Part shown: positions 8,329-17,812 of the stretch, piece after piece
Position numbering within the stretch: the first letter of the stretch is position 1
How the letters are laid out: every line of letters begins with the position of its first letter
Source: Capnocytophaga cynodegmi DSM 19736
GTDB taxonomy: Bacteria > Bacteroidota > Bacteroidia > Flavobacteriales > Flavobacteriaceae
Assembly (NCBI RefSeq): GCF_000379185.1
Contig: NZ_KB900703.1
Span: 1 to 64,000 of the forward strand
Length of the DNA: 64,000 bases
Direction of reading: 5' to 3'
Program-made: the position numbers and the translations under genes
The notes under the pieces: generated by a model
Told to the model about the DNA's origin: nothing
Seen by the model: the letters and a program-made list of their open reading frames with translations, nothing else
The model's database searches: none

Positions 8329-9717
8329 ATGATACCATATCTTATCAAAACACTATTATGTGGTATGTGTTTCTACACATTGTATCACTTGTTACTATCG
8401 CGAGAAAAAATGCTGATATTCAATCGGTTTTTCTTGCTTTTAGCTTTGGTAGCTTCGTTTGTTTTTCCGCTGATTACCATTGAAATGCCTTTTCAACCCA
8501 TATTTGAAAAAACATTCGAGCAAATAGTCGTTACACAAGAAATTAACAATTCCTCGATTTACGCAAATCCAACAACAGAGCAACTCATTACAGAAACTAA
8601 AGACTTTACAAATCTGATTATCATATGTTTATATGGAGTGATTGCGTTTCTGATGCTATTTCGATTCTTACGTAACTTGCTTAAAATCTTCAATAAAATC
8701 AAAAAGCATCCTAAACAACCTTATCAAGGAGCTTATTTGGTGATTTTGGAAGAAGAATGTGCACCTCATTCGTTTTGGAATTACATTTTTATCAATAAAA
8801 AAGACGCCTATGAACAAAAAGTTTTATTACACGAACTGACCCACATTCGGCAAAAACATTCTTTGGATTTACTTTTTGTCGAGTTTTTGAAGATCGTGTT
8901 TTGGTTTCACCCTGTGGTGCATTTGTTTGGGAAAGCTATCCGAATCAATCACGAGTTTTTAGCCGATGCTTGTGTGGTTTCTAAACACACAAATATTGCA
9001 GAATATCAAATGATTATACTCAAAAGAGCTACTTCTGCAAATGTCCCATTTTATAATTATTTCAATTTTTACAACACCAAAAAACGTCTGATTATGTTAC
9101 AAACAAAAGTAAATCATCTTCGTAATTTATGCAAAATGGCGTTGCTTATTCCAACAAGTGTTTTATTCCTTGTGGTTTTTGCCGAAAAAAGCTACGCCCA
9201 AGAAGCGGAAAAACAAAAAGAAGTTTCTCCCTTACAAGCATCTGCCAAATATAAAATAATAAGAGTAGAAGGTGTAAGTTTTAAGGGAAAAGGAGAAAAA
9301 ACAACTGTTACTCTGACAGATGAAGCAGGTAATGAAATTGTGGAGCAAATTACCAATAAATCAGAAAGAGAGGCTTTTACTAAGAAGTATGGCTTACAAT
9401 TGCCGCCTCCGCCACCAACTCCACCATCTGCTATCAGAGTAAAAAAAGCTGAGGAATTACCACCTCCGCCATTACCTATCAACGAAGATCCAAAAATATA
9501 TTTGCTTTCTTCTGATAAATACAAAATGATAGATATGGAAGTAGTGCCCAGTCGGAAAGACGGAAACACTATCATTGTCTTGGAGGATAAAGAAGGGAAT
9601 AGAATTGTAGAAAAATTAGACATCTACAGCAAGGAAGAAACAGCTGCCTTTGCTAAAAAATATGATATGGAGTTGTTAGTTCCACCTCCTCCTCCAACAT
9701 CTTCCAAAAAGAAGTAA
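8329..9717 (+). CDS. BlaR1-like M56-family membrane metallopeptidase
   Basis: A 462-residue membrane protease, expected to cleave the adjacent repressor after sensing a signal. Hydrophobic segments lie at about residues 5-22, 33-50, 95-115 and 263-285. The zinc motif HELTH is at 168-172 and a downstream E209 in the HEFLADA segment can be the third ligand. There is no penicillin-binding sensor domain. Instead, the exported tail has two copies of a roughly 60-residue module (307-365 and 397-457), each ending in polyproline (PPPPPTPP and PPPPPTSS). The ligand is unknown. The promoter and operator lie upstream of the repressor gene. Confidence 0.85.
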   Translation: MIPYLIKTLLCGMCFYTLYHLLLSREKMLIFNRFFLLLALVASFVFPLITIEMPFQPIFEKTFEQIVVTQEINNSSIYANPTTEQLITETKDFTNLIIICLYGVIAFLMLFRFLRNLLKIFNKIKKHPKQPYQGAYLVILEEECAPHSFWNYIFINKKDAYEQKVLLHELTHIRQKHSLDLLFVEFLKIVFWFHPVVHLFGKAIRINHEFLADACVVSKHTNIAEYQMIILKRATSANVPFYNYFNFYNTKKRLIMLQTKVNHLRNLCKMALLIPTSVLFLVVFAEKSYAQEAEKQKEVSPLQASAKYKIIRVEGVSFKGKGEKTTVTLTDEAGNEIVEQITNKSEREAFTKKYGLQLPPPPPTPPSAIRVKKAEELPPPPLPINEDPKIYLLSSDKYKMIDMEVVPSRKDGNTIIVLEDKEGNRIVEKLDIYSKEETAAFAKKYDMELLVPPPPPTSSKKK

Positions 9718-9741
9718 CCTATTCCTCTGTAAAGAAATAAC

Positions 9742-9773
9742 AAAAAAAGCAAGTTTTAAAAACTTGCTTTTTT
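9742..9773. terminator. bidirectional terminator, M56 peptidase/pheS
   Basis: AGCAAGTTTT/AAAACTTGCT forms a tight stem flanked by an A run and a T run, placed between two convergent genes. Confidence 0.9.
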
Positions 9774-9782
9774 ATTGTCATC

Positions 9783-10802
9783 CTAAAAAGAACTTTTGAA
9801 CTGCTCTAAAAAACGGACATCATTCTCATAAAACATACGAATATCTCCAATTTGATAGAGCAACATCGCTATACGTTCTACTCCCATTCCGAAAGCAAAA
9901 CCGCTGTATTCTTCACTATTTATATTGCAGTTTTTCAACACATTAGGGTCAACCATTCCACAACCCATAATTTCGAGCCAACCCGTTCCTTTGGTGATTC
10001 GATAATCAATTTCGTTATTCAAGCCCCAATAAATATCCACTTCCGCAGAAGGCTCTGTAAACGGAAAATACGACGGACGCAAACGAATTTTAGACTTCCC
10101 GAACATTTCTTTGGTGAAATAAAGCAATGTTTGTTTCAAATCGGCAAAAGACACCTCTTTGTCAATGTAAAGTCCTTCAACCTGATGGAATAAACAGTGT
10201 GAACGTGCCGAAATAGCTTCATTTCTGAATACACGTCCTGGAGAAATGGTACGAATTGGCGGTTGGTGGTTTTCCATATACCGAACCTGTACCGAACTAG
10301 TATGCGTACGGAGCAAAATATCAGGATTGGTTTGAATGAAAAACGTATCTTGCATATCACGAGCAGGGTGATATTCAGGTAAATTCAATGCCGTGAAATT
10401 ATGCCAATCGTCTTCAATTTCAGGTCCTTCGGAAACGTTAAATCCAATGTTAGAAAAAATTTCCACGATTTGGTTTTTTACCAGTGATATTGGGTGTCTT
10501 GCTCCTAAGCTAATGGGTGTAGCAGGACGTGTTAAATCTCCATAAACGCCTTTGCTTTCTTGTTGTTGTTCCAAAGCATCACGAAGTTCTTGTACCTTGG
10601 CTTCTACCTTATTTTTCAGCTCATTGATAACTTGTCCGAAAGCCTTTTTTTCTTCATTAGGAACTTGCTTAAAAGCAGCAAAAAAATCATTTAAAATTCC
10701 TTTTTTTCCTAAATACTGGATGCGAAACTGTTCTAAATCCTCCTTCGTATGGGCTTTAACTCCCTCAATATTAATAATATGTTCTTTAATTTTCTCAATC
10801 AT
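9783..10802 (-). CDS. pheS: phenylalanine--tRNA ligase alpha subunit
   Basis: A 339-residue catalytic subunit that charges tRNA-Phe together with PheT, which is not in this window. The N-terminal coiled coil (residues 1-90) precedes the class II core. Motif 2 with FRNEAISARSHCLFHQVEG and motif 3 with GMGVERIAML are intact. I chose the ATG at 10802 (MIEKIKEH) rather than the upstream frame from 10847, because the extra residues are not family-like and the upstream ATG lies at the predicted -7 element. Single gene, with promoter at 10837-10866. Confidence 0.96.
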   Translation of the reverse strand: MIEKIKEHIINIEGVKAHTKEDLEQFRIQYLGKKGILNDFFAAFKQVPNEEKKAFGQVINELKNKVEAKVQELRDALEQQQESKGVYGDLTRPATPISLGARHPISLVKNQIVEIFSNIGFNVSEGPEIEDDWHNFTALNLPEYHPARDMQDTFFIQTNPDILLRTHTSSVQVRYMENHQPPIRTISPGRVFRNEAISARSHCLFHQVEGLYIDKEVSFADLKQTLLYFTKEMFGKSKIRLRPSYFPFTEPSAEVDIYWGLNNEIDYRITKGTGWLEIMGCGMVDPNVLKNCNINSEEYSGFAFGMGVERIAMLLYQIGDIRMFYENDVRFLEQFKSSF

Positions 10803-10836
10803 CTTTTGAATGAATTTCCTGTTAGTTTCAAGATAG

Positions 10837-10866
10837 CAAAAGTACAAATTTTAGGACAACGAACAA
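10837..10866 (-). promoter_or_regulatory. promoter of pheS
   Basis: On the minus strand, TTG (10866-10864) and TACTTTTG (10844-10837) are separated by 19 bases, matching the flavobacterial consensus, with a leader of about 30 bases. Confidence 0.6.
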
Positions 10867-10912
10867 AAAACTAACTATCTTTTTATTCAACAAAGCAAAC
10901 GAATTGATAAAC

Positions 10913-10943
10913 AAAAAAGCTGGTAAATATTTACCAGCTTTTT
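10913..10943 (-). terminator. intrinsic terminator of acn
   Basis: The perfect stem GCTGGTAAA/TTTACCAGC has A and T runs on either side and lies 27 bases downstream of the acn stop. Confidence 0.9.
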
Positions 10944-10969
10944 CAAATTATTTCTATTTCACTTTCTTA

Positions 10970-13234
10970 CTATTTTGCATTGGCAGCTATCAAATTTAAA
11001 GCACTTCCAGCCTTGAACCACTCAATTTGGCTATCGTTGTAAGTATGATTCGCCACGATAATATCTTTTGTTCCGTCAGCGTGAACAAACTCCAAATGCA
11101 AAGGTTTGTTTGGAGCAAATTCAGTCAAATCCAAAAAGTTAATTGTATCATCTTCTTGAATTTTATCATAATCTCCTTCATTAGCAAATGTTAAAGCAAG
11201 CATTCCTTGTTTTTTCAAGTTCGTTTCGTGAATTCGAGCAAAGGATTTCACCAAAACGGCTCTCACTCCCAAATGACGAGGTTCCATTGCTGCGTGTTCA
11301 CGTGACGAACCTTCGCCGTAGTTATGGTCACCTACCACGATAGTCGGAATATTGTTGGCTTTGTACTGACGCTGTACCGCTGGTACTTCGTCATATGCTG
11401 CTGTAAGCTGATTTTTCACCGAATTTGTTTTCGAATTGAAAGCATTTAACGCTCCAATAAGCATATTATTTGAAATATTATCTAAATGCCCACGGAAACG
11501 CAACCAAGGTCCTGCCATTGAAATATGGTCAGTGGTACATTTTCCTTCAGCTTTGATAAGCAATTTTGCTCCTGTGATATTTTTTCCGTCCCAAGCAGGG
11601 AAAGGCTCAAGCAATTGCAAACGTTGAGAATCAGGACGTACCACAACTTGCACTGTCGAACCATCTGCCGCAGGAGATTGATAACCTGGGTCATCAACTT
11701 CAAAACCTTTAGTTGGAAGTTCTTCACCAAAAGGAGGTTTAAACATTACCTCTTCCCCTTTGTCATTCAGCAGCTTATCCGTTATTGGATTAAAATCTAA
11801 TCTCCCTGAAATTGCTAATGCTGCAACCATTTCTGGTGAAGTTACAAAAGCGTGTGTATTAGGATTTCCGTCTGCTCGTTTGGCAAAATTACGGTTGAAA
11901 GAATGCACAATAGTGTTTTTTTCTTGCTTATCAGCACCTTCTCTGTCCCATTGTCCAATACAAGGACCACAAGCGTTGGTAAATACTTTTGTTCCCATCT
12001 TTTCAAAAGCATCTATAATTCCATCACGCTCAATGGTATATCTAATTTGTTCCGAACCTGGATTAATTCCGAATTCTGCCTTTGGCGTAATTCCCAATTC
12101 CAGAGCCTGTTTTACAATGGAAACCGCACGTGTCATATCTTCATACGAAGAATTGGTACACGAACCAATAAGTCCCCATTCCACTTTTAGAGGCCAACCA
12201 TTTTCAATGGCAACTTCTTTCATTTTTGAAACTGGTGTTCCTCTATCTGGTGTAAAAGGCCCGTTGATATATGGCTCTAATTCAGAAAGATTTATCTCAA
12301 TTAATTGGTCGAAATATTTTTCAGGATTTGCATATACCTCAGCATCAGCCGTAAGATGTTCAGCAATTTTATCAGCTGCAAGAACCACATCTTCACGCCC
12401 TGTGGCACGTAAATATCTTCTCATTGAATCATCATACCCAAAAGTAGACGTTGTTGCACCGATTTCGGCTCCCATATTGCAAATAGTTCCTTTACCAGTA
12501 CAAGAAATGGCTTTTGCTCCTTCGCCAAAATATTCAAGTATAGCCCCAGTTCCACCTTTCACGGTAAGAATATCGGCAACACGCAAAATGATGTCTTTAG
12601 GAGCTGTCCAACCGCTGAGTTTACCTGTAAGTTTTACTCCAATGATTTTTGGAAATTTAAGCTCCCACGCCATTCCTGCCATCACATCTACGGCATCGGC
12701 ACCTCCTACCCCAATGGCTAACATACCAAGTCCGCCAGCATTAGGCGTATGCGAATCTGTTCCAATCATCATTCCTCCAGGGAAGGCATAATTTTCTAAA
12801 ACCACTTGGTGGATAATTCCTGCTCCTGGCTTCCAAAAACCAATACCATATTTATTTGATACTGAAGAAAGAAAATCAAAAACTTCTTTTGATTGTTCAT
12901 TGGCAACTTGTAAATCCTTCTCTGCACCTACTTTTGCCTGAATGAGGTGATCGCAATGTACGGTTGTAGGAACTGCAACTTTTGATTTTCCAGCGTGCAT
13001 AAACTGCAATAAAGCCATTTGGGCAGTTGCGTCCTGACAAGCAATTCGGTCGGGAGCAAAATCCACATAATCCTTTGAACGCTCGTAGGCTTTTTCGGGC
13101 GTTCCGTCCCAAAGATGAGAGTAAAGGATTTTCTCAGCAAGTGTAAGCGGACGTCCTACTAATTCACGAGCTTTGGTTACTCGTTCAGGCATACGCTCAT
13201 ACACTTTTTTTATCATTTCAATATCAAATGCCAT
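10970..13234 (-). CDS. acn: aconitate hydratase, mitochondrial type
   Basis: A 754-residue enzyme interconverting citrate and isocitrate. The [4Fe-4S] ligands are C359 (GSCTNSS), C422 and C425 (ACGPC); the spacing equals that of mitochondrial aconitase. The swivel domain follows at about residues 580-754, with the active-site motif GSSREHAA. The N-terminal sequence and length place it with the mitochondrial-like bacterial enzymes rather than AcnB. It is a single gene; citrate synthase and isocitrate dehydrogenase are not beside it. A -7 element (TATCTTTG on the minus strand) lies at 13264-13271. Base composition is richer in GC than the flanks, as in other conserved genes here. Confidence 0.96.
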   Translation of the reverse strand: MAFDIEMIKKVYERMPERVTKARELVGRPLTLAEKILYSHLWDGTPEKAYERSKDYVDFAPDRIACQDATAQMALLQFMHAGKSKVAVPTTVHCDHLIQAKVGAEKDLQVANEQSKEVFDFLSSVSNKYGIGFWKPGAGIIHQVVLENYAFPGGMMIGTDSHTPNAGGLGMLAIGVGGADAVDVMAGMAWELKFPKIIGVKLTGKLSGWTAPKDIILRVADILTVKGGTGAILEYFGEGAKAISCTGKGTICNMGAEIGATTSTFGYDDSMRRYLRATGREDVVLAADKIAEHLTADAEVYANPEKYFDQLIEINLSELEPYINGPFTPDRGTPVSKMKEVAIENGWPLKVEWGLIGSCTNSSYEDMTRAVSIVKQALELGITPKAEFGINPGSEQIRYTIERDGIIDAFEKMGTKVFTNACGPCIGQWDREGADKQEKNTIVHSFNRNFAKRADGNPNTHAFVTSPEMVAALAISGRLDFNPITDKLLNDKGEEVMFKPPFGEELPTKGFEVDDPGYQSPAADGSTVQVVVRPDSQRLQLLEPFPAWDGKNITGAKLLIKAEGKCTTDHISMAGPWLRFRGHLDNISNNMLIGALNAFNSKTNSVKNQLTAAYDEVPAVQRQYKANNIPTIVVGDHNYGEGSSREHAAMEPRHLGVRAVLVKSFARIHETNLKKQGMLALTFANEGDYDKIQEDDTINFLDLTEFAPNKPLHLEFVHADGTKDIIVANHTYNDSQIEWFKAGSALNLIAANAK

Positions 13235-13537
13235 AAATAAATTCTTTTGATTTTATGTACTCGCAAAGATATGAAATGTTTTTATCAAATAAAAGATATT
13301 CAATTAAATGATTATTTTATTATTCTATTAATCGCTTCAAACTATTTGTCATTTTACTAAAGTTGTGTTTTACAAAATTTCTTTTTCCTAAATAAATTAA
13401 TCAAGTATTAGAAAACCAATACAAAACAACATATTTTAACAATTGAAATTTTCGCAATAAAAACCACTATTTATAACAATTCTATTTTACAAAGCAGGAT
13501 TTAGAAAATATTTCTTACAAAAATCAGACAGACGTCT
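13235..13537. other. acn upstream region
   Basis: 303 AT-rich bases between the start of acn and the stop of the MutS-like gene. They hold the acn -7 element TATCTTTG (minus strand, 13271-13264) and nothing else I can identify. No terminator is obvious for the MutS-like gene. Confidence 0.6.
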
Positions 13538-15313
13538 TTAATCAATTATTCCTATTTTTTTCATTAAAAAAGTGGCATTTTTGTTTTGGCAGACACCATC
13601 TCTGATTTTATAATCAAAATGAAGTTCATCATTTTCAATTTCTACTTCAAAACATTTATTTTGAATAATTTGCGGATATTTTTTAGCAAGTTGACACACC
13701 TCAATATCGTGCGTTGCGACAACCCCAAAGGCTTTCAGTGAAATAATTTTCTCAATTATCTTAATGGTTCCCAATTGTTTATCTTCTGAATTTGTTCCTC
13801 TCAAAAGCTCGTCTAAAAGTACAAAACAAATTTGATTTTCAAGCTTTTGTATAATTGTCTGAATTCGGCGTATTTCCGCAAAAAAGTACGATTTTCCATC
13901 ATTCAGAGAATCAGATAACCGCATAGAAACCAATATCTTCATAGGATGAACGACTGCCCTTTTAGCACAAACGGGCAAACCAACTGCCGTTAAAAGCATA
14001 TTTACACCCAAAGTCCGTAAAAAAGTGCTTTTTCCTGACATATTTGAGCCCGTTAAAATTACAAACGAGTTTTCTGTAAAAGACACCGAATTTGTAACCC
14101 TCTGTTTTTCAGCAATAAGTGGATGCCCAACTTCTTCAAAATATATTTGATAATCTGAATTTATTTCTGGAAAAACATATTTCGGATTGTTATATTTAAA
14201 GTTGGCAAAGCTAATAAACGCTTCCATTTCCCCGACAACATCTAACCAATCTTGTATTTGACTTACATACTGATTTTTCCAACGAATTAATCGACAATAG
14301 GTATGAAAATGATAAAAAGTGAAGCAATTTAGCGGAATTGACACTAAAACATTTCCTAAATTATCCAAATCATCTAACAAATTAGATAATTTTTGAATCA
14401 AAACACTTGCTTTTTCTTTATTCTGAAGTAATTTTTGCTGAATCTTAGTCAATTTTCCTGACTCAAAGTTTGAATTTTCAATAAAAACAATGCTTTTCTT
14501 ATATGAATACAAAATTTTATAAGCTCCTTCAAAACTTATTTTGTTACGTTGAATAACTCCGAATATGTAACCAAAAATTATTAAATTAATCAGAAATAGT
14601 AATTTTGCCCAATTATGAAATGAAAATGTTTCCGAAACAAATCCTAAAATAACACAAGTCATTAATAATAAAGGAGATATAAAAGTAAAAATTTGTATCC
14701 ATTTCGGAAAAGAAGTTTGCTTTTTTTGAGTCCAACTTTTGATATTTTCGTAAAAATCAGCAGAATCATTCACCTGTGATGTTAATGCAGAAAAATGTTG
14801 TCTCCAATCAATTTTTTCAGCCAACTCAGAGATACTTTGTTGATTTTCAACAATACTATTCAATTTAGGATTTAAAAAGTAAGAAGCCAAATACTTTTTA
14901 CCAAGAAATGTTTTTGCTCGGTTAATATGATGAAATACAGATTTTTCACCAAAAATATCCAAATCATACGCATACGAATGTGACTCTTCCTGAAATTCAA
15001 TCCCATTATCTGAAAAATACTCATTATTTTCCAAAAAACGGATTTCATATGTGTTGATTTCTATTTTGGATTTCTCTAATTTACGAGAAAAAGACACTTT
15101 TTTGTGCCAAATAACAAGAAACAAGAATAAAACTACTGAAAAAATAGCACTCAAAACAGATTTTACATCGAAATTTTGAAAACAAAAGTAAATCAAAACA
15201 ATAGCAGATACCGCAACAATGAGCCTTAAAAAACTTATTAAATTGTATTTTTTAGTCAGTTTTTTATATTTGGTAGTTGCTTCTTGTAGTTTTTCCTTAT
15301 AAATAGAAATCAT
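13538..15313 (-). CDS. membrane-anchored MutS-like ATPase
   Basis: A 591-residue protein whose last 200 residues are a MutS ATPase: Walker A GSNMSGKST near 420-430, FVLLDELLRGTN near 500-512, and the ATHD switch. The mismatch-recognition domain I of MutS is absent. Two hydrophobic pairs, at about residues 25-70 and 210-260, suggest membrane anchoring. A membrane-tethered MutS-related family exists in Bacteroidota and is often labelled DNA mismatch repair protein, but its role is unproven. A single gene on the minus strand. I would not name it mutS. Confidence 0.85.
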   Translation of the reverse strand: MISIYKEKLQEATTKYKKLTKKYNLISFLRLIVAVSAIVLIYFCFQNFDVKSVLSAIFSVVLFLFLVIWHKKVSFSRKLEKSKIEINTYEIRFLENNEYFSDNGIEFQEESHSYAYDLDIFGEKSVFHHINRAKTFLGKKYLASYFLNPKLNSIVENQQSISELAEKIDWRQHFSALTSQVNDSADFYENIKSWTQKKQTSFPKWIQIFTFISPLLLMTCVILGFVSETFSFHNWAKLLFLINLIIFGYIFGVIQRNKISFEGAYKILYSYKKSIVFIENSNFESGKLTKIQQKLLQNKEKASVLIQKLSNLLDDLDNLGNVLVSIPLNCFTFYHFHTYCRLIRWKNQYVSQIQDWLDVVGEMEAFISFANFKYNNPKYVFPEINSDYQIYFEEVGHPLIAEKQRVTNSVSFTENSFVILTGSNMSGKSTFLRTLGVNMLLTAVGLPVCAKRAVVHPMKILVSMRLSDSLNDGKSYFFAEIRRIQTIIQKLENQICFVLLDELLRGTNSEDKQLGTIKIIEKIISLKAFGVVATHDIEVCQLAKKYPQIIQNKCFEVEIENDELHFDYKIRDGVCQNKNATFLMKKIGIID

Positions 15314-15363
15314 ATTTATTATCTCCTATGTTTGTTATAAAAAATATCTAAGTAAAATAATCA

Positions 15364-15426
15364 TTACTTATTGGTAATAGTCACACCTATGTTAAGAGCA
15401 AAACGTTTATCCCTGTCGTGGAAATA
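15364..15426 (-). pseudogene. possible remnant of an outer-membrane barrel gene
   Basis: Just after the WG-repeat gene, the minus strand reads 20 codons without a start, YFHDRDKRFALNIGVTITNK, then TAA. Alternating hydrophobic residues at a C-terminus resemble the last strand of an outer-membrane barrel. It may be a relic left when the upstream cluster was inserted, or a chance reading. Confidence 0.25.
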
Positions 15427-15442
15427 CTATTGATGGTAATAT

Positions 15443-16147
15443 TTATACTTCAACCACTTCCTTACCTTCTTCATTGATTATTATCTTTTTCCCTCCAAAC
15501 TTTTCAACCAACGCAAAACCATTGTAAAAAGGCTCTATTATTAAATAACGCTCTTTGTATAATTCACGTCCCTGCTTATCAATGTGAAACCAACCCTTTT
15601 TATCCTTTGCTGTTGCAAAGTTTTTATGAAATACTCCTAAATCAAAAAACTGTTTATCATTGATATAATTTCCTTCTGCATCAATATGTTTAAAATATCC
15701 ATTTGGTAATTTCACGCACGCCACGCTGTCTTTAAAATCGCCTACATATAGATAATTTTCTTTATAGATTCGATTTCCATTTAAATCAATATGAAAATAT
15801 TGTCCGTTTTCATCTCTTACAGCACACAAATTCTCTTGATAATTTCCTGTCCATAAATATGATCTTGGATAGATTCTTTCTCCTTTTTCATTTATATGGA
15901 ACCATTGGTTGTGCTTATTAATAACTGATGCTCTATTACAATAATATCCGAAAGTACGTAGGTATCTTTTCTGGTACAATTCTTTTCCATTAAAATCTAT
16001 GTGATAGGCTCCAGATTCATCTAATACAGGAGCTAATCCTGGTGAGTGAAATTTTAAAACTTCTATAAACTTTCTGCCAAAAATTAGTTCTCCTTCATAA
16101 AGAAAATGTGTGGCTCTTTTAGATACTTTTATTTCTTTCCAATTCAT
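15443..16147 (-). CDS. WG-repeat protein
   Basis: A 234-residue protein built almost entirely of about six units of roughly 35 residues. Each starts with a variant of HIDxxGxxxYxxxYL and ends near a W, Y or F (for example YHIDFNGKELYQKRYL, FHINEKGERIYPRSYL). WG repeats are thought to form beta-propeller-like scaffolds. There is no signal peptide, so it should be cytosolic. It is the last gene of the six-gene operon, six bases after the carbamoyltransferase. It may be a scaffold or a specificity factor for the pathway; that is inference. Confidence 0.85.
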   Translation of the reverse strand: MNWKEIKVSKRATHFLYEGELIFGRKFIEVLKFHSPGLAPVLDESGAYHIDFNGKELYQKRYLRTFGYYCNRASVINKHNQWFHINEKGERIYPRSYLWTGNYQENLCAVRDENGQYFHIDLNGNRIYKENYLYVGDFKDSVACVKLPNGYFKHIDAEGNYINDKQFFDLGVFHKNFATAKDKKGWFHIDKQGRELYKERYLIIEPFYNGFALVEKFGGKKIIINEEGKEVVEV

Positions 16148-16153
16148 TATTTT

Positions 16154-17812
16154 TTATAATTTATGTAGTGTATTATTAATTACAACTGCTTGTAATTTCA
16201 TTTGTTTGGCTGATTGTAGTGCGTTTTCCGATGTATGAACGATAGGCTCTCCTTGGGTATTGAAAGAAGTGTTAATCAACGCTAAAACATTGTATTTTTC
16301 GTATAAATAACTTAATAATTTGAAAATAAATGGATTATCTTCTTGTTTTGAAATTACTTGAATTCGTGCCGTTTTGTTTACATGAGTTACTCCGCATAAA
16401 TCGTTTTCAAAATCTTTCTTTATAGTAAAATCTAGCAACATATATTTTGCTAAGTGATTCATTTTTTGAGTTGTAACTTTTTGAAATACTTTTTCCAACA
16501 TAATAGGAGCAACGGGACGATACCATTCGCGTTTTTTTATATCTACACTTAATTTTTGAGCAATTTCTTTGTCATTTGCCAAAGCTAACATACTTCTGTT
16601 TCCTAATGCTCTTGGACCTACTTCGGCATTATCGTTACATACGGCTATTACACCTTTTTGCATAATTATTTCTGCTGTTTGCTCTATTGTTTTTTGTGTA
16701 ATTTTATTTTTAGAAGAGCGTATTCCTACATTGTTTAAGTAAGGAGAATGCAGATGAATTTCATTACCTTTTTTCCACTCTAAAAAAGTGGCAGCTCCTA
16801 CACTCAGTCCGCTATCATTGCAACAAGGAGGAATAAAGACATCTTTAAAAAAATTGTTTTCTACAATTTTTGAATTAGTAACAATGTTTAACGCACAGCC
16901 TCCACTGTAATATAAGTATTCGGCTTGAGTTTGATTTTGTAAGTTTCTTATTTTCATAATGATATCTCTTTCAAAAATATATTGAAAAGTTGCGGCTACA
17001 TTTTGAAAGAAAGGATTTTTAGTATCAAAATTATCAATTTTAATTCCGAATGTTTTTTGAATTGAATTGAAAATAGCGTCTTGATTATTCCACGTTGTTC
17101 TGAAATAATGATGTTCTTTTAACCAATTTTCTATTTTTAAATCATAATTACCAAAACTTGCATACCCCATAAGCTTACCTGGCACACTGCAATGTTCGCT
17201 TGGTTTAGCTCCCAAAATCTGAAAAGACAGGGCGTTATCGTTAAAAAATTTGGAGAGATAACCCAATTCCCAATGGCATTCTATTAGATTCATTTTCCCT
17301 GTTTTGTAATGAAAAGCCGAAAAATTACCAAGGCTTGAACCACCATCAAGCGAAATGAGTAAACTATTTTCTTTAAATTTTCCAAAAAATGGAAGGCAAG
17401 AGAATATATGTGCCAATTCGTGAGGGCAATTGTAGGCGTTTATTTCTTTACTTCCCCTCAAATTATGCTGATAGGTAAAAAAGCCTTTTTGTAAATCGGT
17501 TGATAAATCTGTTTCTATGGACGACTCAAACCTAAATCGCCCATTTTTAGATATAAAAGCATTACCTACAAATGAATTAATGCTAACAAAATCAAATTCA
17601 TCAGGCAAATCTATTTGTTTATTTTCAATTAGATCTTCTAAAAATAAGTCCAAACGATTGTCGTATTTTCGTCTTGTGAGCCTTTCCAACTGTAAATATT
17701 GCAAAATTTTTCCGTTTTGCATAAGGCAAAGATTATGATCGTGTGTAAATTCTGGATACAGAAAATCGTTGCGATCTTTTATTCCGTATATTGCCAGAGT
17801 TGGTTTACTCAT
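16154..17812 (-). CDS. carbamoyltransferase, NodU/TobZ/CmcH family
   Basis: A 552-residue enzyme. The family uses carbamoyl phosphate and ATP to place a carbamoyl group on a hydroxyl of a sugar or antibiotic. The N-terminal Kae1-like part carries HELAHIFSC and LDGGSSLGNFSAF. The YYSGGCALN motif follows, and the C-terminal domain has EVGPRALGNRS (E397-S407) with KREWYRPVAP. The length is typical. Its start overlaps the NTase-phosphatase gene by eight bases. Two glycosyltransferase-like genes in the operon suggest a sugar acceptor, not proven. Confidence 0.9.
   Translation of the reverse strand: MSKPTLAIYGIKDRNDFLYPEFTHDHNLCLMQNGKILQYLQLERLTRRKYDNRLDLFLEDLIENKQIDLPDEFDFVSINSFVGNAFISKNGRFRFESSIETDLSTDLQKGFFTYQHNLRGSKEINAYNCPHELAHIFSCLPFFGKFKENSLLISLDGGSSLGNFSAFHYKTGKMNLIECHWELGYLSKFFNDNALSFQILGAKPSEHCSVPGKLMGYASFGNYDLKIENWLKEHHYFRTTWNNQDAIFNSIQKTFGIKIDNFDTKNPFFQNVAATFQYIFERDIIMKIRNLQNQTQAEYLYYSGGCALNIVTNSKIVENNFFKDVFIPPCCNDSGLSVGAATFLEWKKGNEIHLHSPYLNNVGIRSSKNKITQKTIEQTAEIIMQKGVIAVCNDNAEVGPRALGNRSMLALANDKEIAQKLSVDIKKREWYRPVAPIMLEKVFQKVTTQKMNHLAKYMLLDFTIKKDFENDLCGVTHVNKTARIQVISKQEDNPFIFKLLSYLYEKYNVLALINTSFNTQGEPIVHTSENALQSAKQMKLQAVVINNTLHKL

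Noticed and set aside
9403-9470. Polyproline codons considered as a translational pause site
   Set aside because: The proline runs exist, but they are part of the duplicated M56 tail. No frameshift or other coding evidence supports a separate feature.
11760-12791. 343-codon plus-strand ORF opposite acn
   Set aside because: It is antisense to the aconitase core. Long antisense ORFs arise easily there because the coding strand avoids certain codons; the translation has no recognisable motif.
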